NCBI RefSeq assembly: GCF_900583165.1 | Contig: NZ_UTKY01000075.1 | Span: 57,942-121,941 of the forward strand | DNA from: Pseudomonas viridiflava | GTDB lineage: Bacteria > Pseudomonadota > Gammaproteobacteria > Pseudomonadales > Pseudomonadaceae | Reading direction: 5' to 3' | DNA length: 64,000 bases | In this document: positions 35,795 through 44,953 of the stretch, piece by piece | How the letters are laid out: the number at the start of each line of letters is the position of its first letter | Position numbering within the stretch: position 1 is the first letter of the stretch | The notes under the pieces: generated by a model | Databases searched by the model: none | What the model was told of the DNA's origin: nothing | Seen by the model: only the letters and a program-made list of their open reading frames with translations | Program-made: the position numbers and the translations under genes

Positions 35795-36241
35795 CTAAAG
35801 AGAAGGGCGGATCAATTCGAGACTGTGGCAGTGGCCGGCCAGATAATCATCGATACAGCGGATGATCAGCTCGCTGCGCCAGCTGTCGCGCACGGCCATC
35901 AGCTCGTCGCGGGTCAGCCAGCGGGCGCGCAGGATGCCTTCGTCGAGTTGATAGTCCGGGTGGTGTTTGAGGGCTTTGGCGATGAAGCAGACACGTTGGT
36001 AGGTCACGCCATTGCTGGGGGCGGTGTACAGGTAAATGCCGACGATGCCGGTAGCTTCGACGTCCCAGCCGGTTTCTTCGAGGGTCTCGCGCACGGCGGC
36101 TTCGGTGAGCGTCTCGTGCGGATCGAGGTGGCCGGCGGGCTGGTTGAGCACGGCGCGGCCGCCCTTGAGTTCTTCGACCATCAGGAAGCGGCCGTTGTCT
36201 TCGACGAGGGTGGCGACGGTGATGTGGGGTTGCCAGGTCAT
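35795..36241 (-). CDS. Nudix hydrolase, NudJ-like
   Basis: A 148-residue Nudix hydrolase from ATG 36241 (MTWQPHITVATLVEDNGRFL), preceded by GAGG. The Nudix box is complete: GHLDPHETLTEAAVRETLEE followed by TGWD, with all metal-binding glutamates. It resembles E. coli NudJ (thiamine pyrophosphate / nucleotide di- and triphosphate phosphatase), which sits next to mnmA in E. coli as well, so the neighbourhood supports that assignment; the substrate is still inferred. A REP doublet lies 39 bases upstream. Confidence 0.9.
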   Translation of the reverse strand: MTWQPHITVATLVEDNGRFLMVEELKGGRAVLNQPAGHLDPHETLTEAAVRETLEETGWDVEATGIVGIYLYTAPSNGVTYQRVCFIAKALKHHPDYQLDEGILRARWLTRDELMAVRDSWRSELIIRCIDDYLAGHCHSLELIRPSL

Positions 36242-36279
36242 GGTTGCCTCGGTGCAGTCTATTGGCTGGATGCGGTCAA

Positions 36280-36383
36280 TGTGGGAGGGTCGGTGCGACG
36301 ATTCGACTTGTCCCCGATGGCGGGGTGTCAGCCACCAATTTTTTAACTGACACCCCCTCATCGGGGGCAAGCCCCCTCCCACA
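36280..36383. repeat. REP doublet with a variant left arm
   Basis: The right half is a standard inverted REP. The left half starts TGTGGGAGGG but then reads TCGGTGCGACGATTCGACTT before TGTCCCCGAT, about 17 bases longer than usual. The inner arms (GGGGTGTCAG / CTGACACCCC) pair well. It lies between the idh terminator and the Nudix gene. Confidence 0.85.
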
Positions 36384-36423
36384 TTTTGGGCCGGTTTCGT
36401 CAGTTGAGTAGCAGAAACAGAAA

Positions 36424-36442
36424 CCCCGGCACTAGGCCGGGG
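36424..36442 (-). terminator. Terminator after idh
   Basis: CCCCGGC / GCCGGGG with a 5-base loop, extended by flanking A/T pairs, followed on the - strand by TTTCTGTTTCTGC. It ends the idh transcript. Confidence 0.85.
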
Positions 36443-36463
36443 CTTCTTTGCAACCTTACAACC

Positions 36464-38689
36464 TTACTTCAACTTGGCAATGGCCGCATTGAGGGTGTTG
36501 CTTGGGCGCATGGCGTTGCTGGTCAGCTCTGGGTTCGGCGCGTAGTAGCCGCCGATGTCCACTGGCTTGCCCTGTACGGCGTTGAGCTCGGCAACGATGG
36601 TTGCCTCGTTCGCGGTCAGGGTTTCGGCCAGTTCGCCAAACTGCGCTTGCAGTGCAGCGTCTTCGCTCTGGGCCGCCAGGGCTTGTGCCCAGTACAGCGC
36701 CAGGTAGAAGTGGCTGCCGCGGTTGTCGATGTTGCCGACTTTGCGCGATGGCGACTTGTTGTTGTCGAGGAACTGGCCAGTGGCCTGGTCCAGGGTCTTG
36801 GACAGTACCAAGGCTTTCGGGTTGTTGTACGTCACACCCAAATGCTCAAGGGAAGCGGCCAGGGCCAGGAACTCGCCCAGGGAGTCCCAGCGCAGGAAGT
36901 TCTCTTCGACCAGTTGCTGTACGTGCTTCGGTGCCGAACCGCCAGCGCCGGTTTCGAACAGGCCACCGCCGTTCATCAGCGGCACGATGGACAGCATCTT
37001 GGCGCTGGTGCCCAGTTCCATGATCGGGAACAGGTCGGTCAGGTAGTCACGCAGTACGTTGCCGGTTACCGAGATGGTGTCCAGGCCCTTGCGGGTGCGT
37101 TCCAGGGTGAACTTCATCGCGTCGACCGGCGACATGATGCGGATGTCCAGGCCTTCGGTGTTGTGGTCTTTCAGGTAAGCCTGAACTTTCTCGACCACGA
37201 CGCCGTCGTGGGCGCGCTGCGGGTCCAGCCAGAAGATGGCCGGGGTGTCGCTGGCGCGGGCGCGGTTGACGGCCAGTTTGACCCAGTCCTGGATCGGCGC
37301 GTCTTTGGTCTGGCACATACGGAAGATGTCGCCGGCTTCGACTTTCTGTTCCATCAGCAGGTTGCCCTTGCTGTCGGTGACGCGCACTACGCCGTCAGCC
37401 TTGATCTGGAAGGTCTTGTCGTGGGAGCCGTACTCTTCGGCTTTTTTCGCCATCAGGCCAACGTTTGGCACGCTGCCCATGGTGGTTGGGTCGAAAGCGC
37501 CATGGGCCTTGCAGTCTTCGATGACCGCTTGGTAGATGGTGGCGTAGCAGCGATCCGGGATCACGGCCTTGGTGTCGTGCAACTGGCCGTCGGTGCCCCA
37601 CATTTTGCCGGAGTCACGGATCATGGCCGGCATCGAGGCGTCGACGATGACGTCGCTCGGCACGTGTAGGTTGGTGATGCCTTTGTCGGAGTTGACCATC
37701 GCCAGGGAAGGGCGAGCGGCGTAGACCGCCTGAATGTCAGCTTCGATCTGCGCTTGCTGGTCGGCCGGCAGCGCCTTGATGCGCGCGTACAGGTCGCCGA
37801 TGCCGTTGTTCAGGTTAAAGCCGATCTGCTCCAGCACGGCAGCGTGCTTGGCCAGGGCGTCTTTATAGAACTCGGCAACGATCTGGCCGAACATGATCGG
37901 GTCGGAGACCTTCATCATGGTGGCTTTCAAGTGAACCGACAGCAGCACGCCTTGTTTCTTGGCGTCTTCGATTTCGGCGGCGATGAAGCTGCGCAGGGCT
38001 TTCTTGCTGAGTACGGCGGTATCGATGATCTCGCCAGCCTGGACCGAAGTTTTTTCCTTCAGAACGGTGGCGGTGCAGTCTTGAGCGATCAGCTCGATTT
38101 TGACAGCGTCAGCGGCTTCGATCTGTACGGCTTTTTCGCTGCCGTAGAAGTCGCCATTGTTCATGTGAGCGATGTGGGACTTGGAGTCGGCAGCCCAGGC
38201 GCCCATTTTGTGCGGGTGCTTGCGTGCGTAGTTCTTGACCGACAGCGGTGCGCGGCGATCGGAGTTGCCTTCGCGCAGTACCGGGTTCACGGCGCTGCCC
38301 TTGACCTTGTCGTAACGTGCACGGGTTTCTTTTTCCGCGTCGGTGGTTACGGTTTCCGGGTAGTCCGGCAGGGCGTAGCCCTGGGCCTGCAGTTCCTTGA
38401 TCGCGGCTTGCAGCTGCGGGGTCGAGGCGCTGATGTTAGGCAGCTTGATGATGTTGGCTTCAGGCGTAACGGCCAGGTCGCCCAGTTCGGCGAGGTGGTC
38501 CGGGATAGCCTTGGCGCCCAGTTGCTCGGGGAAGCTTGCGAGGATGCGCGCGGCGAGGGAGATGTCGCGGGTTTCCACGGCAATATCAGCGGAAGCGGTG
38601 AAGGCCTCTACGATAGGCAGCAGTGAATAGGTGGCGAGGGCCGGGGCTTCGTCGGTGAAGGTGTAGATGATCTTCGAGCGGGTGGGCAT
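36464..38689 (-). CDS. idh: NADP-dependent isocitrate dehydrogenase, monomeric type
   Basis: Oxidises isocitrate to 2-oxoglutarate and CO2 with NADP. It is the large (741-residue) monomeric IDH class, unrelated in length to the dimeric Icd encoded divergently at 39184-40440. The start MPTRSKIIYTFTDEAPALAT is typical. Conserved blocks are EGNSDRRAPLSVKNYARKHP, STMPAMIRDSGKMWG-type (here DASMPAMIRDSGKMW) and DNRGSHFYLALYWAQALA. A TATAAT (- strand 38928-38923) is a possible -10 box, giving a leader of about 225 bases that contains the palindrome 38839-38856. Confidence 0.97.
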   Translation of the reverse strand: MPTRSKIIYTFTDEAPALATYSLLPIVEAFTASADIAVETRDISLAARILASFPEQLGAKAIPDHLAELGDLAVTPEANIIKLPNISASTPQLQAAIKELQAQGYALPDYPETVTTDAEKETRARYDKVKGSAVNPVLREGNSDRRAPLSVKNYARKHPHKMGAWAADSKSHIAHMNNGDFYGSEKAVQIEAADAVKIELIAQDCTATVLKEKTSVQAGEIIDTAVLSKKALRSFIAAEIEDAKKQGVLLSVHLKATMMKVSDPIMFGQIVAEFYKDALAKHAAVLEQIGFNLNNGIGDLYARIKALPADQQAQIEADIQAVYAARPSLAMVNSDKGITNLHVPSDVIVDASMPAMIRDSGKMWGTDGQLHDTKAVIPDRCYATIYQAVIEDCKAHGAFDPTTMGSVPNVGLMAKKAEEYGSHDKTFQIKADGVVRVTDSKGNLLMEQKVEAGDIFRMCQTKDAPIQDWVKLAVNRARASDTPAIFWLDPQRAHDGVVVEKVQAYLKDHNTEGLDIRIMSPVDAMKFTLERTRKGLDTISVTGNVLRDYLTDLFPIMELGTSAKMLSIVPLMNGGGLFETGAGGSAPKHVQQLVEENFLRWDSLGEFLALAASLEHLGVTYNNPKALVLSKTLDQATGQFLDNNKSPSRKVGNIDNRGSHFYLALYWAQALAAQSEDAALQAQFGELAETLTANEATIVAELNAVQGKPVDIGGYYAPNPELTSNAMRPSNTLNAAIAKLK

Positions 38690-39183
38690 ATTCGGATTAA
38701 CTCTCTTCTTTGCTGAAAGCGTGCGCAGAAACTCGAGATGCGCCGGGTGGAGCGCGTTCGTTCAAAGTCATCCATGAGCGAAATGTCGAGGTTTCTTCGC
38801 GGTGATGTTGGGTTGCATCAGTCGAGCGTCAAGCGGGTGGACTATTGTAATAGTCCGGCTTTGTAGCTGAAGGCACCTGTTCCAGAGCGGTCAGCCGTCG
38901 TGACTCTTGGGTCAGCGGCGGCATTATACATAGGTCGCTATGCTTACGCCGAGCCTTCATACAAAAGGTGTGTCGTCCATTGGTCTAAAGGTCGCAGGTA
39001 CCGGGCTACGCCAAAAGTCGCACGAAGTGCTCAAGATTGGCGATTTTGCCTTTGCTTTCAGGCTTGTAGGCGACAATTTATGCTGTTTTCGATGCAAATG
39101 AGCATGGCGTGAGGTTTAAGTCGCCATTCATCTGGAGTAGGCTCGAACGCAGCCAGATGTTCAATCCAAAGATGGAGTTCAGC
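38690..39183. other. Divergent idh / icd control region
   Basis: A 494-base region between two divergent isocitrate dehydrogenase genes. It contains the perfect palindrome at 38839-38856 and a - strand TATAAT at 38928-38923, with no good -35 box at 16-18 bases. On + an AT-rich stretch ends GACAATTTATGCTG near 39084 and may hold the icd promoter. No gene or RNA signature was recognised. Confidence 0.6.
38839..38856. promoter_or_regulatory. Palindrome between idh and icd
   Basis: GGACTATTGTAATAGTCC is a perfect 8-bp inverted repeat with a 2-base centre, shaped like an operator for a dimeric regulator. It lies about 150 bases upstream of the idh start. The regulator is unknown. Confidence 0.55.
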
Positions 39184-40440
39184 ATGGGATACGCGAAGAT
39201 TCAGGTTCCAGCAGTCGGCGACAAAATCACCGTCAATGCAGACCATTCTCTCAATGTTCCTAATCAACCAATCATCCCGTATATCGAAGGCGACGGCATT
39301 GGTGTCGACATCAGCCCGGTGATGATCAAGGTGGTCGACGCAGCTGTTGAAAAGGCCTACGGCGGCAAGCGCAAAATCTCCTGGATGGAGGTGTATGCCG
39401 GCGAAAAAGCCACTCAAGTCTACGACCAGGACACCTGGCTGCCTCAGGAAACCCTGGATGCAGTCAAGGATTATGTGGTTTCCATCAAGGGCCCGCTGAC
39501 TACGCCGGTGGGTGGCGGTATCCGTTCGCTGAACGTTGCCCTGCGCCAGCAACTCGATTTGTATGTGTGCCTGCGCCCGGTGCGCTGGTTCGAGGGCGTG
39601 CCCAGCCCCGTCAAGAAGCCGGGGGATGTGGACATGACCATCTTCCGCGAGAACTCTGAAGATATTTACGCCGGCATCGAATGGAAGGCTGGCTCCGCGG
39701 AAGCGATCAAAGTGATCAAGTTCCTCAAAGAGGAAATGGGTGTTACCAAGATCCGTTTCGATCAGGATTGCGGGATTGGCGTGAAGCCGGTCTCTAAAGA
39801 AGGTACGCAGCGTCTGGCGCGCAAGGCCCTGCAGTATGTAGTGGACAACGATCGCGACTCGCTGACCATCGTGCACAAGGGCAACATCATGAAGTTCACT
39901 GAAGGGGCCTTCAAGGAGTGGGCCTACGAAGTGGCGGCTGAGGAGTTCGGCGCCACGTTGCTCGATGGCGGGCCGTGGATGCAGTTCAAGAACCCGAAAA
40001 CTGGTAAGAATGTGGTGGTCAAGGACGCCATCGCGGACGCCATGCTCCAGCAGATCCTGTTGCGGCCGGCCGAATATGACGTGATCGCGACCCTTAACCT
40101 CAACGGTGACTACCTGTCCGATGCGCTGGCGGCGGAAGTGGGCGGCATCGGCATTGCGCCGGGGGCTAACCTGTCCGATACCGTGGCGATGTTCGAAGCT
40201 ACCCATGGTACGGCGCCGAAGTACGCCGGCAAGGATCAGGTCAACCCGGGCTCGTTGATTCTGTCGGCTGAGATGATGTTGCGCCACATGGGGTGGACCG
40301 AAGCCGCCGACCTGATCATCAAGGGCACCAATGGTGCCATCTCGGCGAAGACCGTAACCTATGACTTCGAGCGCCTGATGGACGGCGCGGAGCTCGTGTC
40401 GTCATCGGGTTTTGGTGATGCGCTGATTGCGCATATGTAA
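39184..40440 (+). CDS. icd: NADP-dependent isocitrate dehydrogenase, dimeric type
   Basis: TCA-cycle isocitrate dehydrogenase, 418 residues from ATG 39184 (MGYAKIQVPAVGDKITVNAD), with GGAG about 7 bases upstream. Earlier in-frame ATGs would add 4-25 residues not found in relatives. The active-site serine loop PVGGGIRSLNVALRQQ has S115, the residue matching the AceK phosphorylation site of E. coli Icd. GDYLSDALAAEVGGIGIAPG and FEATHGTAPKYAGKDQVNPG are diagnostic. It is the second IDH in this window. Confidence 0.97.
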   Translation: MGYAKIQVPAVGDKITVNADHSLNVPNQPIIPYIEGDGIGVDISPVMIKVVDAAVEKAYGGKRKISWMEVYAGEKATQVYDQDTWLPQETLDAVKDYVVSIKGPLTTPVGGGIRSLNVALRQQLDLYVCLRPVRWFEGVPSPVKKPGDVDMTIFRENSEDIYAGIEWKAGSAEAIKVIKFLKEEMGVTKIRFDQDCGIGVKPVSKEGTQRLARKALQYVVDNDRDSLTIVHKGNIMKFTEGAFKEWAYEVAAEEFGATLLDGGPWMQFKNPKTGKNVVVKDAIADAMLQQILLRPAEYDVIATLNLNGDYLSDALAAEVGGIGIAPGANLSDTVAMFEATHGTAPKYAGKDQVNPGSLILSAEMMLRHMGWTEAADLIIKGTNGAISAKTVTYDFERLMDGAELVSSSGFGDALIAHM

Positions 40441-40458
40441 AAAGCGGCCGCGACAAGG

Positions 40459-40493
40459 CGGCCACTCCAAGTTGCTTGGGGTGGCCGCTTTTT
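40459..40493. terminator. Terminator between icd and the cold-shock gene
   Basis: A 13-bp stem (one G-T pair) CGGCCACTCCAAG / CTTGGGGTGGCCG with a 3-base loop, then CTTTTT on +. It ends icd. The cold-shock gene converges from the right, and its strand reads CCGCTTTTT further on, so it may use the same region. Confidence 0.9.
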
Positions 40494-40517
40494 CGTTGTG
40501 GCATGCTCGGCGGCGGG

Positions 40518-40796
40518 TCAGGCCGTTTGTTTTTTCTCTTTGTGAGCATGCGACGCAGCGTTTATTTCATGCGAATCGACTTTCACCGTGTCGATATTCA
40601 CGGCGTGCAGCCCTTTCGGTCCCTGAATGATTTCAAACGAAACCGGTTGGCCTGCTTTCAGCGTTTTGTAACCGTCCATGATGATCGCTGAGTAATGCGC
40701 AAAAAGGTCCTCGGTTTTGCCTTCTTCGTTGATGAAGCCGTAACCTTTGGCATTATTGAACCATTTGACCTTGCCACTGATCTTGACGCCAGACAT
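40518..40796 (-). CDS. cspD: Cold-shock domain protein, CspD-like
   Basis: A 92-residue single-stranded nucleic-acid binding protein. The cold-shock fold (about 1-70) carries RNP1 KGYGFI and the RNP2-like DLFAHYSAI; KVKWFNNAKGYGFI is typical. A short Lys/His-rich tail (SHAHKEKKQTA) follows. I start at ATG 40796 (MSGVKISG); another ATG two codons earlier sits closer to AGAGGG and cannot be excluded. The place beside clpS-clpA is the cspD position in many gammaproteobacteria, where CspD is linked to stationary phase. Confidence 0.9.
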   Translation of the reverse strand: MSGVKISGKVKWFNNAKGYGFINEEGKTEDLFAHYSAIIMDGYKTLKAGQPVSFEIIQGPKGLHAVNIDTVKVDSHEINAASHAHKEKKQTA

Positions 40797-41021
40797 AACC
40801 ATATCCCTCTGCACCAGACTCCATCACTGGAGTATCATCCAGTTTATCCGTCCTAACCCGAATAAATTAAGGTTGACTGCGCGGACCTTTTTTACCCACT
40901 GTGGGTTCTATTGGTTGTAACACTGATTTGCCGATAGTCAAGGTGACCAGCCGTTCAGAGTTGAAAATCTGACAGGTCGCCCCCACCACTGTATTTGAAC
41001 CACTGACGAACCTTTCTTTCC

Positions 41022-41390
41022 ATGCATGCAAACAGCCAGATTCGACTAACATTCAATCAGGATCGACCGGATCAGGAACATGATGACGACGGTTCTGCAG
41101 GCATTGCTGTTCAGGAGGCCAAGCCTGCTCTACAGGCGCCGCCGATGTACAAGGTGGTTTTGTTCAATGATGACTACACACCGATGGATTTCGTGGTCGA
41201 AGTGCTCGAGGTGTTTTTTAATCTGAACCGCGAGTTGGCGACCAAGGTAATGCTGGCCGTTCACACAGAAGGACGGGCAGTATGTGGAGTGTTTACCCGC
41301 GACATCGCCGAGACAAAGGCCATGCAGGTCAACCAGTACGCCAGGGAAAGCCAGCATCCGCTACTCTGTGAAATCGAGAAGGACGGTTAA
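41022..41390 (+). CDS. clpS: ATP-dependent Clp protease adaptor ClpS
   Basis: ClpS recognises proteins with destabilising N-terminal residues (N-degrons) and delivers them to ClpAP. The protein is 122 residues: an acidic flexible N-terminal arm (about 1-40) and the ClpS fold with the N-degron pocket VVLFNDDYTPMDFVVEVLEV, then MLAVHTEGRAVCGVFTRDIA. It precedes clpA by 29 bases. The N-degron-creating transferases bpt and aat lie 3-4 kb to the right. Confidence 0.96.
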   Translation: MHANSQIRLTFNQDRPDQEHDDDGSAGIAVQEAKPALQAPPMYKVVLFNDDYTPMDFVVEVLEVFFNLNRELATKVMLAVHTEGRAVCGVFTRDIAETKAMQVNQYARESQHPLLCEIEKDG

Positions 41391-41419
41391 CGCCGACCAC
41401 TTGGGTATGAGGTGAAGCT

Positions 41420-43690
41420 ATGTTAAACCGCGAGCTCGAAGTCACCCTCAATCTTGCCTTCAAGGAGGCTCGTTCGAAGCGTCATGAATTTATGACCGTC
41501 GAACACCTGCTGCTGGCACTTTTGGATAATGAAGCTGCCGCCACCGTTTTGCGTGCGTGCGGCGCCAACCTCGACAAACTCAAGCATGACCTGCAGGAGT
41601 TTATCGACTCCACGACCCCACTTATTCCAGTCCACGATGAAGACCGTGAGACCCAGCCAACCCTGGGTTTCCAGCGCGTGCTTCAGCGTGCCGTATTCCA
41701 TGTGCAGAGCTCCGGTAAGCGAGAAGTGACAGGTGCGAACGTACTTGTGGCTATTTTCAGCGAACAGGAAAGCCAGGCAGTGTTCCTGCTCAAACAGCAG
41801 AGCGTTGCCCGTATTGATGTCGTCAACTACATCGCCCACGGTATCTCCAAGGTGCCTGGGCACGGCGATCATTCCGAGGGTGAGCAGGAGATGCAGGACG
41901 ACGACGGCGGTGAGTCTTCTTCTTCGGGCAACCCGCTGGATGCCTATGCCAGTAACCTCAATGAGCTGGCGCGCCAGGGGCGGATCGATCCGCTGGTGGG
42001 GCGTGAGCTAGAAGTTGAGCGCGTAGCGCAGATCCTCGCGCGTCGTCGCAAGAACAACCCGCTGCTGGTGGGTGAGGCGGGCGTGGGTAAAACCGCGATT
42101 GCCGAAGGCCTGGCCAAGCGAATTGTTGATAACCAGGTGCCTGACCTGCTGGCCAATAGCGTCGTCTACTCCCTTGACCTGGGCGCGTTGCTCGCCGGGA
42201 CCAAGTATCGTGGCGACTTCGAGAAGCGCTTCAAGGCGTTGCTCGGTGAGCTGAAAAAACGCCCGCAGGCCATCCTGTTCATTGATGAGATCCATACCAT
42301 CATTGGTGCCGGTGCGGCGTCCGGTGGTGTGATGGATGCCTCCAACCTGCTCAAGCCGTTGCTGTCGTCGGGTGATATCCGTTGCATCGGTTCGACCACG
42401 TTCCAGGAGTTTCGTGGCATCTTCGAGAAAGACCGTGCCTTGGCGCGTCGCTTCCAGAAGGTCGATGTGTCTGAGCCTTCAGTGGAAGACACCATTAGCA
42501 TTTTGCGCGGGCTCAAGGGGCGCTTCGAAGCGCACCATGGCATCGAATACACCGATGAAGCGTTGCGCGCTGCCTCTGAGCTGGCGTCGCGCTATATCAA
42601 TGATCGGCACATGCCTGACAAGGCCATCGACGTGATCGACGAGGCGGGTGCCTACCAGCGCCTGCAGCCGGTCGAGAAGCGTGTGAAGCGTATCGACGTG
42701 CCTCAAGTCGAAGATATTGTGGCGAAGATTGCGCGCATTCCGCCTAAGCACGTCAACAGTTCCGACAAAGAGCTGCTACGTAACCTGGAGCGTGATCTCA
42801 AGCTCACCGTGTTCGGTCAGGATGCTGCGATCGATGCGTTGTCCACGGCGATCAAGCTTTCGCGTGCGGGCCTCAAGTCGCCGGACAAGCCTGTCGGTTC
42901 GTTCCTGTTCGCCGGGCCTACCGGCGTCGGTAAGACCGAGGCGGCGCGGCAGTTGGCCAAGGCGATGGGCATTGAGCTGGTGCGCTTCGACATGTCCGAA
43001 TACATGGAGCGCCACACCGTGTCGCGCCTGATCGGTGCGCCACCGGGCTATGTTGGCTTCGACCAGGGTGGTCTGCTGACCGAGGCGATCACCAAGCAAC
43101 CGCATTGCGTGTTGCTGCTCGATGAAATCGAGAAGGCCCACCCGGAAGTCTTCAACCTGCTGTTGCAGGTCATGGACCACGGTACCCTGACCGACAACAA
43201 CGGGCGCAAGGCGGACTTCCGCAACGTGATCGTGATCATGACCACCAACGCCGGCGCCGAGACCGCTGCGCGGGCCTCGATCGGCTTCAGTCATCAGGAT
43301 CACTCATCCGATGCCATGGAAGTGATCAAGAAGAGCTTTACGCCGGAGTTCCGCAACCGCCTGGACACCATTATCCAGTTTGGTCGCCTCAGTCACGAGG
43401 TTATCAAAAGCGTGGTGGACAAGTTCCTCACCGAGCTTCAAGCGCAGTTGGAAGACAAGCGCGTGCAGCTGGATGTGACGGAAGCGGCGCGCAGTTGGAT
43501 CGCCGAAGGTGGCTACGACGCGGCAATGGGCGCTCGCCCGATGGCGCGCCTGATCCAGGACAAGATCAAGCGGCCTCTGGCCGAAGAGATCTTGTTTGGC
43601 GAGTTGTCCGACCATGGCGGTGTGGTGCATATCGACCTGAAGGACGGTGAGCTGACCTTCGAGTTCGAGACCACGGCTGAAATGGCCTGA
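41420..43690 (+). CDS. clpA: ATP-dependent Clp protease ATP-binding subunit ClpA
   Basis: AAA+ unfoldase that feeds substrates to ClpP. It has 756 residues: an N-domain (about 1-145, binding ClpS), Walker A GEAGVGKT at 218-225 and GPTGVGKT at 499-506, and a ClpP-binding IGF-like loop in the D2 module. An acidic/serine linker (EGEQEMQDDDGGESSSSGNP) lies between the N-domain and D1. It differs from the T6SS ClpV at 5965-8595 by lacking the ClpB-like middle domain. Its ribosome site GAGGTGAAG is just before ATG 41420. Confidence 0.97.
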   Translation: MLNRELEVTLNLAFKEARSKRHEFMTVEHLLLALLDNEAAATVLRACGANLDKLKHDLQEFIDSTTPLIPVHDEDRETQPTLGFQRVLQRAVFHVQSSGKREVTGANVLVAIFSEQESQAVFLLKQQSVARIDVVNYIAHGISKVPGHGDHSEGEQEMQDDDGGESSSSGNPLDAYASNLNELARQGRIDPLVGRELEVERVAQILARRRKNNPLLVGEAGVGKTAIAEGLAKRIVDNQVPDLLANSVVYSLDLGALLAGTKYRGDFEKRFKALLGELKKRPQAILFIDEIHTIIGAGAASGGVMDASNLLKPLLSSGDIRCIGSTTFQEFRGIFEKDRALARRFQKVDVSEPSVEDTISILRGLKGRFEAHHGIEYTDEALRAASELASRYINDRHMPDKAIDVIDEAGAYQRLQPVEKRVKRIDVPQVEDIVAKIARIPPKHVNSSDKELLRNLERDLKLTVFGQDAAIDALSTAIKLSRAGLKSPDKPVGSFLFAGPTGVGKTEAARQLAKAMGIELVRFDMSEYMERHTVSRLIGAPPGYVGFDQGGLLTEAITKQPHCVLLLDEIEKAHPEVFNLLLQVMDHGTLTDNNGRKADFRNVIVIMTTNAGAETAARASIGFSHQDHSSDAMEVIKKSFTPEFRNRLDTIIQFGRLSHEVIKSVVDKFLTELQAQLEDKRVQLDVTEAARSWIAEGGYDAAMGARPMARLIQDKIKRPLAEEILFGELSDHGGVVHIDLKDGELTFEFETTAEMA

Positions 43691-43708
43691 TCGATAGCTG
43701 CAATAAAC

Positions 43709-43797
43709 TGTGGGAGGGGGCTTGCTCCCGATTGCGGAGTATCAGTCGCAGATGTATTGACTGACACACTGCAATCGGGGGCAAGCCCCCTCCCACA
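43709..43797. repeat. REP doublet (REPIN-type)
   Basis: Left REP TGTGGGAGGGGGCTTGCTCC, then an inner TCAGTCG...GACTGA arm, then an inverted standard REP ending CCTCCCACA. It lies between the convergent clpA and infA. Confidence 0.92.
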
Positions 43798-43832
43798 TTG
43801 GTTTGCGGTGCTCAATAAATAGCGCGCACACA

Positions 43833-43859
43833 AAAACGCCCGGCATAACCGGGCGTTTT
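43833..43859. terminator. Bidirectional terminator between clpA and infA
   Basis: AAAACGCCCGG / CCGGGCGTTTT perfect 11-bp stem with loop CATAA. T tracts occur on both strands, and it stands 12 bases after the infA stop. Confidence 0.93.
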
Positions 43860-43871
43860 GTATTGACTTGC

Positions 43872-44090
43872 TTAGCGAGCGCGGTAAGTGATGCGCCCTT
43901 TGCTCAAGTCATAGGGCGTCAGCTCGACGCGCACTTTGTCACCGGTAAGAATACGAATGTAGTTCTTGCGCATCTTGCCGGAGATATGCGCGGTTACGAC
44001 GTGCCCATTTTCCAACTCCACACGAAACATGGTGTTGGGCAGGGTGTCGACGACAGTGCCTTCCATTTCGAAGCTGTCTTCTTTCGACAT
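43872..44090 (-). CDS. infA: Translation initiation factor IF-1
   Basis: IF-1 binds the ribosomal A site during initiation. The protein is 72 residues from ATG 44090 ([20 protein letters not shown]); the open frame upstream is spurious. It has the S1/OB fold with [20 protein letters not shown] and [19 protein letters not shown]. It stands between the N-degron genes clpA and bpt, an order conserved in Pseudomonas. Confidence 0.98.
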
Positions 44091-44190
44091 GCAGTAAAGC
44101 CCTCGGTATCCAGTGAATGGCCCGGTGCAACTGCGCCAGGCAAAAGCGGCGTGCATTGTGCCCGAAAAAGGGTGTTTAAGCCAAGGGGTT

Positions 44191-44898
44191 CTAGTTAAGC
44201 ACGACCCATCTTTGATTAATCAGCAGTTCTATGGGCCGATATTGGGTCTTGTAGCTCATCTTTTTGCAGTTTTTGATCCAGTAGCCCAGGTATACCGCTT
44301 CAAGCTCCTGGCGCATCGCCTCACCGATTTGCCAGAGAATCGCATAGCGGCCCAGGCTGCGACGCTCTTCGTCCGGTTCATAGAAGGTGTAGACCGCTGA
44401 CAGACCATTGGGCAGCAAGTCGGTCACGGCCACCGCCAGCAGGCGACCCTCTGCGCGAAATTCGTAAAAGCGCGAGAAGGGCAGGTCGCGCACCAGAAAG
44501 GTTGAGAACTGGTCGCGACTCGGCGGGAACATATCGCCATCGGCATGGCGTTGCTCGATATAGCGCTGGTACAGGTCGAAGTACTCTTCGGTGAAACGTG
44601 GTTTGCTTGATGTCACGGTCAGGTCGGCGTTGCGCTTGAAAATGCGCTTCTGGTTGCGGTCCGGCAGAAACTGCGCCACAGGAATGCGTGCCGGGACGCA
44701 GGCATTGCAGTTTTGGCAATGGGGCCGGTACAGGTGGTCACCGCTGCGCCGAAAGCCCATTTCCGAAAGATCGGCATACACATTCACGTCCATCGGCTGG
44801 CTGGGGTCGAGGAACAGCGTCGTGGCCTGCTCGTCGGGCAGATAGCTGCAAGAGTGGGGTTGAGTGGCATAAAACTTCAAGCGCGCCAACTCAGTCAT
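44191..44898 (-). CDS. bpt: Aspartate/glutamate leucyltransferase Bpt (ATE-like)
   Basis: Transfers leucine from tRNA to proteins with N-terminal Asp or Glu, creating an N-degron read by ClpS. From ATG 44898 ([20 protein letters not shown]) it has 235 residues. The cysteine-rich N-terminal region ([21 protein letters not shown]) and YFLYEP-type C-terminal motifs ([35 protein letters not shown]) define the family. aat lies 55 bases upstream on the same strand, so the two transferases probably form an operon. Confidence 0.95.
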
Positions 44899-44953
44899 GA
44901 TCAACCCTCGGATAAGCTTTGAAATAAGTGTAAGCCAGGTGCGACAAAGTCGC

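Noticed and set aside
38980..39030. tRNA-like look of the sequence before icd
   Set aside because: No GGTTCRA T-arm pattern or matched acceptor stem could be formed.
40867..41052. A 61-codon - strand frame between the cold-shock gene and clpS
   Set aside because: No ribosome site or recognisable motif; it overlaps the clpS start.
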